This document shows positions 6,941-15,307 of a stretch of 32,091 nucleotides of DNA, piece after piece; positions within the stretch are counted from its first letter, which is position 1; each line of letters starts with the position of its first letter. Location: positions 1 to 32,091 of IMG/VR virus record IMGVR_UViG_3300021962_000387; one strand, 5' to 3'. Both the position numbers and the translations under genes were made by a program. The stretch is from a virus. Under the pieces are notes generated by a model. That model was given only the letters and a program-made list of their open reading frames with translations. It did not search any database and was not told where the DNA came from.

Positions 6941-8344
6941 ATGGAATCTCTGAACGAATCAATTCAGAAGAAGTGGCAGCCAGTCCTGGAACATCCTGAT
7001 CTGGCTCCCATCAAGGATACACACAAGCGCAGCGTAGTTGCTCAGCTTCTGGAAAACCAGGAGAAGGCTGCTCGTGAAGACGGATTTGGTTCCGGCGGTT
7101 ATCGCGCTCCAGGCCTCCTGGGCGAAGCTGCTCCAATCAACTCAATGGGCACATCATCTTCAACAGCTGGTGACGGCTCGGTCGATACTTTCGATCCAGT
7201 TCTGATCTCGCTCGTTCGTCGTTCGATGCCTAACCTGATCGCATACGATATCTGCGGCGTTCAGCCAATGACAGGTCCAACAGGCCTGATCTTCGCAATG
7301 CGTTCACGTTACTCAGCTCAGAACGGTTCGGAAGCTCTCTTCAACGAAGCTAACACAACCTTCTCTGGTTCAGCTGCTGGTAACACTGCTTCACGTTTCG
7401 TTGTTGGTAACACATCAGGCGGACGTGTTCAGGAAGCTAACGATCCAACACTTCGCGCTTCAGCTGCTACATCTGGTTCATATACTGTTTCAACAGGTAT
7501 GGCTCGTTCAGCTGCAGAACGTCTTGGTGACGGAACTACAGCTGGTGGTAACTTCCAGGAAATGGCATTCAGCATTGAGAAGGTTGCGGTTACAGCAGTA
7601 TCACGCGCTCTCAAGGCAGAATACACAATGGAACTCGCACAGGACCTGAAGGCAATTCATGGTCTTGACGCTGAGACTGAACTCTCAAACATCCTCGCTT
7701 CTGAAATCCTGTCAGAAATCAACCGTGAAGTTGTTCGCACGATCAACTACACAGCTTCTGCTGGTGCTCAGGAAAACGTAACAACGGCTGGAACGTTCAA
7801 CCTTGACGTTGACTCAAACGGTCGTTGGATGGTTGAAAAGTTCAAGGGTCTCCTGTTCCAGATCGAACGCGAAGCTAACCAGATTGCCAAGGCAACCCGC
7901 CGTGGTAAGGGTAACGTTCTGATCTGCGGATCGGACGTTGCATCAGCTCTTCAGATGGCTGGCGTTCTGGATTACACTCCAGCTCTCGCTAACAACCTGA
8001 ACGTTGACGATACAGGTAACACTTTCGCTGGTGTTCTCAATGGTCGTATCAAGGTCTACATTGACCCATACTTCGCATCGTCAGCTGGTAACCAGTATTT
8101 CACACTCGGCTACAAAGGCTCTTCAGCTTTTGACGCTGGTCTGTTCTACTGCCCATACGTTCCTCTCCAGATGGTTCGCGCTATCGGTCAGGATTCGTTC
8201 CAGCCTAAGATCGGTTTCAAGACACGTTACGGAATGGTTGCAAACCCATTCGCAACATCTTCAGCCGACGGCGCTATCGGTGCTCCAAACACCAAGGGTT
8301 ACAACACCTACTATCGTTTCGTCAAGATTTCAAACTTGATGTAA
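6941..8344 (+). CDS. 23: Major capsid protein gp23
   Basis: A 467-residue homologue of T4 gp23 (521 residues), the HK97-fold major capsid protein. Family signatures include MESLNESIQKKWQPVLEH at the N-terminus, DPVLISLVRRSMPNLIAYDICGVQPMTGPTGLIFAMRSRY (about residues 85-125), AEYTMELAQDLKAIHGLDAE (about 226-245) and GFKTRYGMVANPF near the C-terminus. A gp21 cleavage site, LLGE|AAPI, lies at residues 59-66, giving a predicted mature chain from Ala63. The RBS is TAGGAG, 11 nt before the ATG. Codon use looks more C-ending than in the fibre genes, as expected for a very highly expressed gene. A strong terminator follows directly. Confidence 0.97.
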   Translation: MESLNESIQKKWQPVLEHPDLAPIKDTHKRSVVAQLLENQEKAAREDGFGSGGYRAPGLLGEAAPINSMGTSSSTAGDGSVDTFDPVLISLVRRSMPNLIAYDICGVQPMTGPTGLIFAMRSRYSAQNGSEALFNEANTTFSGSAAGNTASRFVVGNTSGGRVQEANDPTLRASAATSGSYTVSTGMARSAAERLGDGTTAGGNFQEMAFSIEKVAVTAVSRALKAEYTMELAQDLKAIHGLDAETELSNILASEILSEINREVVRTINYTASAGAQENVTTAGTFNLDVDSNGRWMVEKFKGLLFQIEREANQIAKATRRGKGNVLICGSDVASALQMAGVLDYTPALANNLNVDDTGNTFAGVLNGRIKVYIDPYFASSAGNQYFTLGYKGSSAFDAGLFYCPYVPLQMVRAIGQDSFQPKIGFKTRYGMVANPFATSSADGAIGAPNTKGYNTYYRFVKISNLM

Positions 8345-8392
8345 TCGAAACCCTCCATGTGGGAGGGGATAAGAAGACGGGTTCAAACCGCA

Positions 8393-8422
8393 AACTGGGG
8401 GATCTTCGGATCCCCCTTTTTT
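8393..8422 (+). terminator. Rho-independent terminator after gene 23
   Basis: GGGGGATC, a TTCG tetraloop, and GATCCCCC form a stable hairpin followed by TTTTTT. This would end the capsid transcript and isolate the next gene, which has its own late-promoter motif three bases downstream. Confidence 0.9.
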
Positions 8423-8424
8423 GT

Positions 8425-8432
8425 TATAAATA
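8425..8432 (+). promoter_or_regulatory. Late promoter (TATAAATA) directly before the tail-tube-like gene
   Basis: An exact TATAAATA immediately after the gene 23 terminator and ending only 5 nt before the ATG at 8438. With T4 spacing, transcription would start at or within a base or two of the ATG, so the transcript would be leaderless. No Shine-Dalgarno sequence is present. Confidence 0.7.
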
Positions 8433-8437
8433 GTCTT

Positions 8438-8986
8438 ATGAGCGCAGTCGAAAATCTACCATCAAACATCAACTTCCTTGGGCAAAACGGTTTTCGATTT
8501 GCAATCAAGAGACTTCCCAGTGTGAACTATTTCTGTCAAGGAGCTACGATTCCTGCGGTAGGAATGAACGCAATCGAAAGCCCAACACCTTTTGCTTCTG
8601 TTCCTCGCCCTGGCGATAGAATCACTTATGATCCTTTGGTTATTCGTTTCAAAGTAGATGAAGATCTAACGAACTACTTCGAGATCCAAAAATGGTTGGA
8701 AGGTTTGGGTCACCCTGATAGCCTACAGCAAACGCGAGATCTATCTAAGAACATCAATAACAATCTTATTGCTGGAACACGCCCAGTAGGTTACTATACA
8801 ACTTTCCTATCTGACGCCACACTTTCTATTCTTACGAGCGCCAAGAACCTCAATAAGAATATCTTCTTTTACGATCTGTTCCCAATCAGCCTAACTGAAC
8901 TGAGTTTTGAGTCGACGAACACTACGATTGAGTATCTTGAGGCTACAGCCACATTCCGATATCGTAAATACGAACTTGAGCAATAA
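8438..8986 (+). CDS. Tail tube (gp19)-like structural protein
   Basis: The start is set at ATG 8438 (MSAVENLPSNINFLGQNGF); an in-frame ATG at 8357 lies upstream of the terminator and would translate through it. The 182 residues match a tail-tube/baseplate-tube type protein of T4-like phages: NFLGQNGFRFAIKRLP, FCQGATIPAVGM, PRPGDRITYDPLVIRFKVDEDLTNYFEIQKWLEGLG, and a C-terminal strand pair ending ATATFRYRKYELEQ. Such proteins stack as hexameric rings around the tail channel (gp19) or start the tube (gp54). Which of the two this is cannot be decided here. In T4 gene 19 lies with the tail genes, so a position just after gene 23 is a rearrangement. Confidence 0.7.
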   Translation: MSAVENLPSNINFLGQNGFRFAIKRLPSVNYFCQGATIPAVGMNAIESPTPFASVPRPGDRITYDPLVIRFKVDEDLTNYFEIQKWLEGLGHPDSLQQTRDLSKNINNNLIAGTRPVGYYTTFLSDATLSILTSAKNLNKNIFFYDLFPISLTELSFESTNTTIEYLEATATFRYRKYELEQ

Positions 8987-9050
8987 TGACCCCTGAACAC
9001 AGTTCTTATTATATCAGCAATCAATCGAGTTGTCAAGACGAAAATAAGCC

Positions 9051-9079
9051 TTGACATTCGTGCATCAATATAGTATGAT
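9051..9079 (+). promoter_or_regulatory. Sigma70-like promoter of uvsY
   Basis: TTGACA (9051-9056), 17-nt spacer, TATGAT (9074-9079). The preceding base gives CTTGACA as in the other promoters of this family. The ATG of uvsY begins 7 nt after the -10 box, where initiation is expected, and there is no Shine-Dalgarno sequence, so a leaderless mRNA is likely. It starts the long recombination/late-sigma operon. Confidence 0.8.
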
Positions 9080-9085
9080 ATCATC

Positions 9086-9523
9086 ATGAAACTAGAAGAT
9101 ATTTACGCCATGTGGGAAACTGATTGCAAGTATGATGACCTCAACTTGGATAAAGAATCCCTCAGCATCTCATCCCTCCACGCCAAATACAATCGCTTGC
9201 TGAGCGAAACGCGCAGCCAGTTGCGTTCTGCTGTAATCAAGAAGAAGTCACACTACAGCACACTCCGCGATTACTATCTTGGCAATCTTAATAATCCAGA
9301 AGACCTAGAACGCATTGGGCGTCAACCATTCCTCAACAAAGTTCTCAAGAACGAAGTGCAGGGCTATATCGACGCTGACGGTGATCTAGTTCGTATGGAT
9401 GAACGTATTGCTCTGCTCGAAGAAAAGGTAGAAGTGATTGTCGAGATCATGAAGTGCATTCACAAGCGAGGTTATGACATCAAGTCCGCTATTGAGTGGA
9501 GAAAGTTTACGAATGGTTTCTGA
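9086..9523 (+). CDS. uvsY: Recombination mediator UvsY
   Basis: A 145-residue, helical, highly charged protein resembling T4 UvsY (137 residues): MKLEDIYAMWETDCKYD at the start, a middle KKSHYSTLRDYYLGN that matches the T4 ALKARLDYYSGR region, and a C-terminal helix with IMKCIHKRGYDIKSAIEWRKF. UvsY hexamers load the UvsX recombinase onto gp32-coated ssDNA during recombination-dependent replication. The next gene is uvsW, as in T4, overlapping by 11 nt. The ATG lies directly at the predicted transcription start; the N-terminus matches T4 UvsY at this point, which supports the start. Confidence 0.85.
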   Translation: MKLEDIYAMWETDCKYDDLNLDKESLSISSLHAKYNRLLSETRSQLRSAVIKKKSHYSTLRDYYLGNLNNPEDLERIGRQPFLNKVLKNEVQGYIDADGDLVRMDERIALLEEKVEVIVEIMKCIHKRGYDIKSAIEWRKFTNGF

Positions 9524-11009
9524 TCTAACACTTACGAAAGTCAATGAAGCTATGCTTCGCGTCGAAGGCGATATGGGTATCGCGCGCGAGCTGTCAGAAC
9601 ATTTGACTTTCGAAGTGCCAGGAGCTAAGTTCTCACCGAAGTATAAGTCGCGAGTGTGGGACGGTAAGATCAGACTTTTGAACTCACGAAACATGCAAGT
9701 TTATGCTGGTCTTGTTCAAGAGATTCAGAAGTTCTGTGATGAACGTGATTATACGTTGGATGTTGATCCAGATCTAGTTGTTACTGAGGAGTTTTCTCTT
9801 GCAGAAGCTAAAGAGTTCGCTGATTCCCTTTCTCTGCCGTTTGTTCCACATGATCACCAGCTTCGTGCATTCGCCCTTGCTATACGTCACGCTCGCGGTA
9901 TTCTTATTTCTCCTACTGCAAGTGGTAAGTCACTGATTGCATACTTGATCGTGAGGTTCTACATTGAAACATATCAAAGTCGCATTCTTATTCTTGTGCC
10001 TAATATCTCTCTTGTTCATCAGCTTACCTCTGATTTTGCTGAATATGGTCTGGACGTGGAATCTTACGTCCATAGAGTATTTGGCGGACAAGATAAACGA
10101 TCTGACAGATTAATTGTAATCTCAACATGGCAGTCGGTCTACGAACTTCCGAAGTCATATTTCGATATGTTTGATGTGATCATTGGTGACGAAGCGCATC
10201 TGTTCAAAGCGCAGTCGCTCACTAAGATCATGACAAACGCAACTAACGTGAAGTATCGTTTCGGTATGACAGGAACGTTGGATGGTAGCGTAGTCAATGA
10301 ACTTGTGCTGACTGGACTGTTTGGTCCTACGCATAAGATCATTGATACAAAGGAGCTCATTGATAGTGGAAAACTTGCAGCAATCAAAGTTAAGTGTCTT
10401 GTTCTCAGCCATCCTATCGAGGAACGTAAGAAGTTGGTTGCTGGAACCTACCAAGATGAAGTCGAGCACATTATTTCTTATCAACCTCGCAATCAATTCA
10501 TTCGTAATCTTGCTGTATCTCTCAGGGGGAATACGCTGATTCTTTATGCTTATGTTGAGAAGCACGGTGAAGTTCTGTATGAAATGATTCGCGAAAAAGC
10601 AGGTGAGCGCAAAGTGTTCTTTGTGCATGGTGGAGTTGACGGTGAAGAGCGCGAAGCGATTCGTGGTATCGTTGAAAAGGAAAGCGATGCAATCATCGTC
10701 GCTTCTTACGGAACGTTCAGCACAGGCATAAATATCAAGAACCTTCATAACGTGATATTTGCGAGCCCGACTAAAAGCAGAATCAGAACGCTACAGTCAA
10801 TCGGTCGTGGGCTTCGCATTTCAGATACAAAAGATAGCATGACGCTGTTCGATATCGCTGATGACTTGTCTCATAATAAGAAAAAGAACTACACGCTGAA
10901 TCATCTTATCGAACGAGTCAAGATGTATAGTTCAGAAGGATTTCCTTACGAGCTACACAATATCAAATTGAAGCAACAAGTTTCTGAAAGAAACCTATTC
11001 AATGATTGA
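9513..11009 (+). CDS. uvsW: UvsW DNA/RNA helicase
   Basis: The start is set at ATG 9513, inside the uvsY 3' end, giving 498 residues (T4 UvsW about 503); an in-frame codon further up (9474) would only add residues overlapping uvsY. The N-terminal domain has KYKSRVWDGKIRLLN (about residues 45-60), typical of the family. Superfamily 2 motifs follow: motif I SPTASGKSL (133-141), motif II DEAH (226-229), motif III GMTGT and motif VI QSIGRGLR (428-435). UvsW unwinds R-loops and branched DNA, shutting down origin initiation and favouring recombination-driven replication and fork repair late in infection. The gene is coupled to uvsY and overlaps the next gene by 8 nt. Confidence 0.95.
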   Translation: MVSDLTLTKVNEAMLRVEGDMGIARELSEHLTFEVPGAKFSPKYKSRVWDGKIRLLNSRNMQVYAGLVQEIQKFCDERDYTLDVDPDLVVTEEFSLAEAKEFADSLSLPFVPHDHQLRAFALAIRHARGILISPTASGKSLIAYLIVRFYIETYQSRILILVPNISLVHQLTSDFAEYGLDVESYVHRVFGGQDKRSDRLIVISTWQSVYELPKSYFDMFDVIIGDEAHLFKAQSLTKIMTNATNVKYRFGMTGTLDGSVVNELVLTGLFGPTHKIIDTKELIDSGKLAAIKVKCLVLSHPIEERKKLVAGTYQDEVEHIISYQPRNQFIRNLAVSLRGNTLILYAYVEKHGEVLYEMIREKAGERKVFFVHGGVDGEEREAIRGIVEKESDAIIVASYGTFSTGINIKNLHNVIFASPTKSRIRTLQSIGRGLRISDTKDSMTLFDIADDLSHNKKKNYTLNHLIERVKMYSSEGFPYELHNIKLKQQVSERNLFND

Positions 11010-11448
11010 ATTTGATAAGACCTACTCTTTCATGATAGACAACATAAAGTTTGGTTCGTTGTCAAATGAAAAGATCATAGACATCTTCAAAGACGGAAGA
11101 GTCGCTTCACATTTCTTAGAAAAGATGTTAGAAGAATGGTTTCCAGAACTAGTTTTCGTTGATGGCAATGGATACGATCACATCAACAAGAAAAGCAAAG
11201 TAAAATATGATCAGAAGTGTTTTACTAAAGGTGGTTGTGGTTTTGCAAAGTCTATTCTAGTTGGTGGTGGGAGAACGTTCAATCTAGCAGAAGCAACTAA
11301 GCATTCAGCAGAAATGAACTATATCATATGCGACATAGTAGACTTTCCTAAAGTTAAAGTAGTCTTTGCTAAAGGCAAGGATCTCTTAACTCGATATCCG
11401 AAATGCAGAATACCATTTAGAGATAGAGAACTCATTTTTAAGGAGTGA
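11002..11448 (+). CDS. Conserved-looking phage protein, possible PD-(D/E)XK-type nuclease
   Basis: A 148-residue protein with a basic centre: VDGNGYDHINKKSKVKYDQK, then CFTKGGCGFAKS, GGGRTFN, and a predicted strand MNYIICDIVDFPKVKVVFAKG followed by LLTRYPKCRIPFRDRELIF. The order Asp (GYD) then a short spacer and Gln-Lys before a strand is reminiscent of PD-(D/E)XK nucleases with a degenerate (E/Q)xK motif. This is a weak structural inference only; I do not recognise a named T4 homologue. It lies between uvsW and the Sm-like gene with overlapping ends, so it is expressed with the recombination genes. A DNA-processing role would fit, but nothing proves it. Confidence 0.5.
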   Translation: MIEFDKTYSFMIDNIKFGSLSNEKIIDIFKDGRVASHFLEKMLEEWFPELVFVDGNGYDHINKKSKVKYDQKCFTKGGCGFAKSILVGGGRTFNLAEATKHSAEMNYIICDIVDFPKVKVVFAKGKDLLTRYPKCRIPFRDRELIFKE

Positions 11449-11828
11449 TGATGGATCAGGGCGAAGTTTATTTTCTAAAACTGAATAGCGGCGAAGATCT
11501 TCTTTGCCAGCTCGTCGGTGACGAAGAAGAATATCTTTTCATAACGCAGCCATATCGTGTAGACCTTATGCAATCTACGGCTACAATGACCGTGACTACA
11601 ACTATCATGAGATGGATTCCATTTGAAAGCCTAATGGAAGAAACTATCTGCCTAGACAAGAAAAACGTCTTGACATATATGGAAGTTGATGATATAGTAG
11701 CTATGAAATATCGTAATACTATCAGCGATCAATCTAAGAAAGAGCGCGAAGAAACAATGGATCGTTTGCTGAGGATGAGCAAGTTATTGCAAGAACCTTC
11801 TTCAAACACTTTCGGAACCCTACACTAA
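11448..11828 (+). CDS. Sm-like (LSm/Hfq-fold) small protein
   Basis: The RBS AAGGAG (11440-11445) precedes three candidate starts: GTG 11445, ATG 11448 and ATG 11451. An ATG start is preferred; 11451 has the better RBS spacing and 11448 overlaps the upstream TGA. The first 60 residues (VYFLKLNSGEDLLCQLVGDEEEYLFITQPYRVDLM) have the strand pattern LKLxxGExLxCxLxxxxxxxLxIxxPxxV of Sm-like proteins in T4-like phages, followed by a strand pair with IMRWIPFE and a helical charged tail. A second protein of this type is at 29342. Sm folds bind RNA or act as ring adaptors; the partner here is unknown. It lies directly upstream of gene 55 (stop and start overlap). Confidence 0.55.
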   Translation: MMDQGEVYFLKLNSGEDLLCQLVGDEEEYLFITQPYRVDLMQSTATMTVTTTIMRWIPFESLMEETICLDKKNVLTYMEVDDIVAMKYRNTISDQSKKEREETMDRLLRMSKLLQEPSSNTFGTLH

Positions 11829-12367
11829 TGACCAAAACTAAGCCCAAAAAGCATTATGTAAACAACAAAGAGCTTTATGCTGCTATGGTTGAATACAAAA
11901 CTTTAGTCAACGAGGCTAAAGACGCAGGTAAGCAGAATCCCCGTATTCCAAATTACATTGGTGAGTGTATCATGAAGATCGCTACTCATCTTGCGTATCG
12001 TCCGAACTTTGCGAACTACACGTTCCGCGAAGAAATGATCTCGGATGGTATTGAGAACTGCTTACTGTATATCAATAACTTCGATCCAAGCAAGTCGCAG
12101 AATCCGTTTGCATACTTTACGCAGATCATCTACTTTGCTTTCATTCGACGCATTCAGAAAGAGAAGAAGCATCTTTACACGAAGTATGCTGCTATTGAAT
12201 ACGCTAACATCATGGGTGAGACGTCTGAGTCTCAGGGAGGTGATAGCGGTTCCTACGATACAGATATCAAGTATGGTGAGTGGTCTAAGGAACAGATGGA
12301 AAAATTCATGGCTGATTTTGAAGCAAGTAAAGGTATCAAGCGCGGAGGTAAGAAAGCATCGGCATGA
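11828..12367 (+). CDS. 55: Late transcription sigma factor gp55
   Basis: A 179-residue homologue of T4 gp55 (185 residues), the divergent sigma70-family factor that directs RNA polymerase to TATAAATA late promoters, aided by the sliding clamp gp45. The region-2-like core is visible at about residues 60-120: TFREEMISDGIENCLLYINNFDPSKSQNPFAYFTQIIYFAFIRRIQKEKK. The C-terminus is short and basic (KGIKRGGKKASA), where T4 gp55 carries its clamp-binding tail. The matching late-promoter motifs in this window (3919, 5762, 8425 and two CTAAATA variants) are its expected targets. It overlaps gene 47 by 4 nt (ATGA). Confidence 0.95.
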   Translation: MTKTKPKKHYVNNKELYAAMVEYKTLVNEAKDAGKQNPRIPNYIGECIMKIATHLAYRPNFANYTFREEMISDGIENCLLYINNFDPSKSQNPFAYFTQIIYFAFIRRIQKEKKHLYTKYAAIEYANIMGETSESQGGDSGSYDTDIKYGEWSKEQMEKFMADFEASKGIKRGGKKASA

Positions 12368-13425
12368 AGATTGCTTTGATTACAGATACGCACTGGGGTG
12401 TTCGTAACGATCAGCTCGCGTTTCTTGACAACAACAAGAGATTCCTAGATGACATTTTCTTTCCGTATCTCGACGCTCATAGCATTGATACTGTTATCCA
12501 TCTCGGTGATCTCGTTGATCGCCGTAAATATCTCAACATCAACACAGCTAAACGCCTGCGTGACGATTTTATATCACCATTACACGCAAGAGGCATCCGC
12601 GCACACCTCATCATCGGAAACCACGATACATACTACAAGAACACGAACTCAGTCAACTCCATTCGAGAGTTTTACGAAAACGATTTCCGCATCTATGAAT
12701 CTGCAGCAGAAGTAGAGTTCGACGGTGTTCCCATACTTTTCTTACCGTGGATTTGTGAGGACAACCGCGAAGACACCCTCAAACTCATTGGTGAAACGAA
12801 TGCTCAAATCGCGTTGGGACACTTGGAGCTCGCTGGTTTTGAAATGTATCGCGGAAGTCCCGTCAGTCATGGCGATGACCGCGTTCTTTTTGATCGGTTT
12901 GATTTGGTATGCAGTGGTCATTACCATCACCGCTCTACTTCTGGGAACATTCATTATCTTGGTAGCCATGCTGAGTTTACTTGGAGCGACTACGATGACC
13001 CTAAAGGATTCCATATATTGGATACGGAAACTCGTGAACTTACGTTAATAGAGAATCCATATAAGATGTTCCGCAAGCTATGGTATAATGACAAAGACAA
13101 AACATCAGATGAAATGATGGATCGTGACTTCAGCAAGTATGCTGGCTCATACGTCAAGTTGATTGTATCAAACAAGGACAATCCATTCGTCTTTGATCTG
13201 TTCACGACAAAGCTGTATGAAGCCGGACCGCTTGAAGTTACTATCGTTGAAGATCATCGTAACATGGACGCCATTGACGAACAGGACTTGTTGAATGAAG
13301 CTGAGGATACGCTGACTATCTTGTCAAAGTATATTGGCACGATTGAGTCTAACGTTGATAACAAAGAGCTTGACAAGTTGATGCGTTCGCTATATAATGA
13401 AGCTCTTCAGATGGAAGTTGAGTGA
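12364..13425 (+). CDS. 47: Recombination endonuclease subunit gp47 (Mre11-like)
   Basis: A 353-residue calcineurin-like phosphoesterase. Metal-binding motifs appear in order: DTHWG (8-12), GDLVDRR (48-54), GNHDTYY (85-91), then LGHLELAGF and SGHYHHRS for the last two His motifs. Together with gp46 it forms the T4 SbcCD/Mre11-Rad50-like complex that resects DNA ends for strand invasion and degrades host DNA. The start overlaps gp55 (ATGA) and the stop overlaps the small gene before 46, so subunit levels are coupled. It is close to the length of T4 gp47 (about 339). Confidence 0.95.
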   Translation: MKIALITDTHWGVRNDQLAFLDNNKRFLDDIFFPYLDAHSIDTVIHLGDLVDRRKYLNINTAKRLRDDFISPLHARGIRAHLIIGNHDTYYKNTNSVNSIREFYENDFRIYESAAEVEFDGVPILFLPWICEDNREDTLKLIGETNAQIALGHLELAGFEMYRGSPVSHGDDRVLFDRFDLVCSGHYHHRSTSGNIHYLGSHAEFTWSDYDDPKGFHILDTETRELTLIENPYKMFRKLWYNDKDKTSDEMMDRDFSKYAGSYVKLIVSNKDNPFVFDLFTTKLYEAGPLEVTIVEDHRNMDAIDEQDLLNEAEDTLTILSKYIGTIESNVDNKELDKLMRSLYNEALQMEVE

Positions 13426-13607
13426 TGGAATTCGTTGAGGATGAAGTTTACGTTGATCGTGAAGGCAACGAATATAAGTATCTTTACAAAACTGGTGGCG
13501 TGACTGTTTTTGAGTCCGCAGATGGTAAGCGAATCGTCCAACACTTTTCTGGGCGATACAGATGGGATGACCAAGATCATCCTCGTGACATTATTGGAAA
13601 GAAATGA
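13425..13607 (+). CDS. Small unknown protein between 47 and 46
   Basis: A 60-residue acidic protein (MEFVEDEVYVDREGNEYKYLYKTGG, then VTVFESADGKRIVQHFSGRYRWDD). The ATG at 13425 overlaps the gp47 stop, and its TGA overlaps the gp46 start, so it is embedded in the complex operon. The alternating strands suggest a small beta-sheet protein. T4 has small unknown genes (47.1, 46.1, 46.2) around here, but I see no specific match. It may be an accessory of the 46/47 nuclease; that is only a location argument. Confidence 0.6.
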   Translation: MEFVEDEVYVDREGNEYKYLYKTGGVTVFESADGKRIVQHFSGRYRWDDQDHPRDIIGKK

Positions 13608-15307
13608 TTCACTTCACTAAAGTCCGTTGGAAGAACTTTCTTTCAACTGGCAACGCATTCACAGAAATTCAGCTAGACAAAAACGACTCTACCCTCATCG
13701 TTGGTGAAAACGGTGCGGGTAAGTCTACGATGCTTGACGCCCTATGCTTCGGTCTATACGGTAAGCCATTCCGTAAGATCAAGAAGGATCAGCTAATCAA
13801 CTCAGTCAACGGTCGTGACGTTGTTGTTGAAATTGAGTTTTCTGTTCACGATCATCAGTATGTCGTAAGACGTGGAATCAAACCAAGTTTATTTGAAATT
13901 ATAGAAGACGGCAAACTGATTGACCAAGACGCAGCTGCGCGTGACTATCAGGAAATGCTTGAGAAGAACATCCTCAAGCTGAGTATGAAGTCGTTCACGC
14001 AGATTGTGATTCTTGGCTCGTCGTCGTTCGTTCCGTTCATGCAGTTGACAACGAGCGTTCGCCGTGAAGTCATCGAGGATCTGTTGGATATCCGCGTCTT
14101 TTCCTCGATGGCACTTCTTCTCAAAGATCGCGTAGCAACTAATCGCGAGGAGCATAAGCTCAATGAACAAGACATCTCTTACACGCAGGAAGGTATCAAG
14201 GCGCAAGAAAAACTTCGCACAGAGCTTGATGAAAAGCGAGCCGAGAAAATTGAGGAGTTCAACGAGCGTATCAAACAGGCTCAAGAGAGTATTACACGCG
14301 AGGAAGCAAGCGCGGCTGCATTGGGATCTGCCATTGACGAGCTAATGAGTCAGTGTGGTGATCGTGACGCAGTTAGCGCAAGAGTTCAAAAAATCTTGAC
14401 GCTCGAGAAGAGCTTGGAGTCTAAGAAAGCAAACGCCCGTAAAACCATCAAGTTCTATACCGAGAACGATGAGTGTCCTACATGCACACAGCATATTGAT
14501 GATCACATCAAGACGGAGAAGATCAGTGAGAAAGAAAAAGCGATCGAAGAAGTTGAAGCCGCGCTTGAAAAGCTGTCTGACGAGCTCTCAAAAGGAGAAG
14601 ATACTCTTGCGTCAATATCAAAGATACAGCAAGATATATCTCGGAAGCAGAATGATCTTAGCTCTAAACTCAACAACATCAAGGTGTATCAAAAAGAAAT
14701 CTCTGTTTACACCAAAGAAATCGACAGTCTTAACAAAACGGAAGCAACCTATACGCAATCCAACATATCTACCTTACAGTCAGATCTTCAACGGTTTTTG
14801 GGGATAAAGGAACGTATCCTTCGCGATAAGGAGATGTATGAACTGGCTACAGTTATCTTGCGTGATAGTGGCATCAAGTCTCGTATCATCAAGCAATACA
14901 TTCCAGTTATCAACAAGTTGGTGAATAAGTATCTAGCAGCCATGGATTTCTTCGTGAAGTTTGAGCTCAATGAACAGTTCGAAGAAAAGATCTTGTCGCG
15001 TCATCGTGATGACTTCACCTACGATTCATTCAGTGAAGGTGAAAAGATGCGTATCGACTTAGCTTTGTTGTTCACTTGGCGTTCTATCGCTCGTATGAAG
15101 AACAGCGCAAGCACGAATCTACTGATTCTAGACGAAGTGTTCGACGCATCACTTGACGCCAATGGTTGCGACGAGTTCTTAAAGATCATTCATAATCTTG
15201 AGGATACAAACATCTTTGTTATCTCTCATAAAGGTGACGTGCTGCACGATAAGTTCAGCAACATCATTCGCTTTACCAAACAGAAAAACTTTAGCAGGAT
15301 TGTATAA
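13604..15307 (+). CDS. 46: Recombination endonuclease subunit gp46 (Rad50/SbcC-like)
   Basis: A 567-residue SMC-like ATPase, close to T4 gp46 (560). The N-terminal half-site has Walker A GENGAGKST (34-42). A long coiled coil (about residues 180-400) is interrupted by the zinc-hook CPTC (291-294), which dimerises two molecules. The C-terminal half has the ABC signature FSEGEKMRIDLALL (about 475-490) and Walker B LLILDEVFDASLD (about 505-517). With gp47 it resects double-strand ends for recombination-dependent replication. The ATG overlaps the upstream stop, and the stop overlaps the next gene's ATG. Confidence 0.96.
   Translation: MIHFTKVRWKNFLSTGNAFTEIQLDKNDSTLIVGENGAGKSTMLDALCFGLYGKPFRKIKKDQLINSVNGRDVVVEIEFSVHDHQYVVRRGIKPSLFEIIEDGKLIDQDAAARDYQEMLEKNILKLSMKSFTQIVILGSSSFVPFMQLTTSVRREVIEDLLDIRVFSSMALLLKDRVATNREEHKLNEQDISYTQEGIKAQEKLRTELDEKRAEKIEEFNERIKQAQESITREEASAAALGSAIDELMSQCGDRDAVSARVQKILTLEKSLESKKANARKTIKFYTENDECPTCTQHIDDHIKTEKISEKEKAIEEVEAALEKLSDELSKGEDTLASISKIQQDISRKQNDLSSKLNNIKVYQKEISVYTKEIDSLNKTEATYTQSNISTLQSDLQRFLGIKERILRDKEMYELATVILRDSGIKSRIIKQYIPVINKLVNKYLAAMDFFVKFELNEQFEEKILSRHRDDFTYDSFSEGEKMRIDLALLFTWRSIARMKNSASTNLLILDEVFDASLDANGCDEFLKIIHNLEDTNIFVISHKGDVLHDKFSNIIRFTKQKNFSRIV

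Noticed and set aside
8357-8437. Longer N-terminus for the tail-tube-like protein
   Set aside because: It would be translated across the gene 23 terminator and lacks an RBS; the family N-terminus fits ATG 8438.
10155-10748. Long reverse-strand open frame inside uvsW
   Set aside because: It lies wholly opposite a strongly supported helicase gene, and its protein resembles no family; it follows from codon bias of the sense strand.
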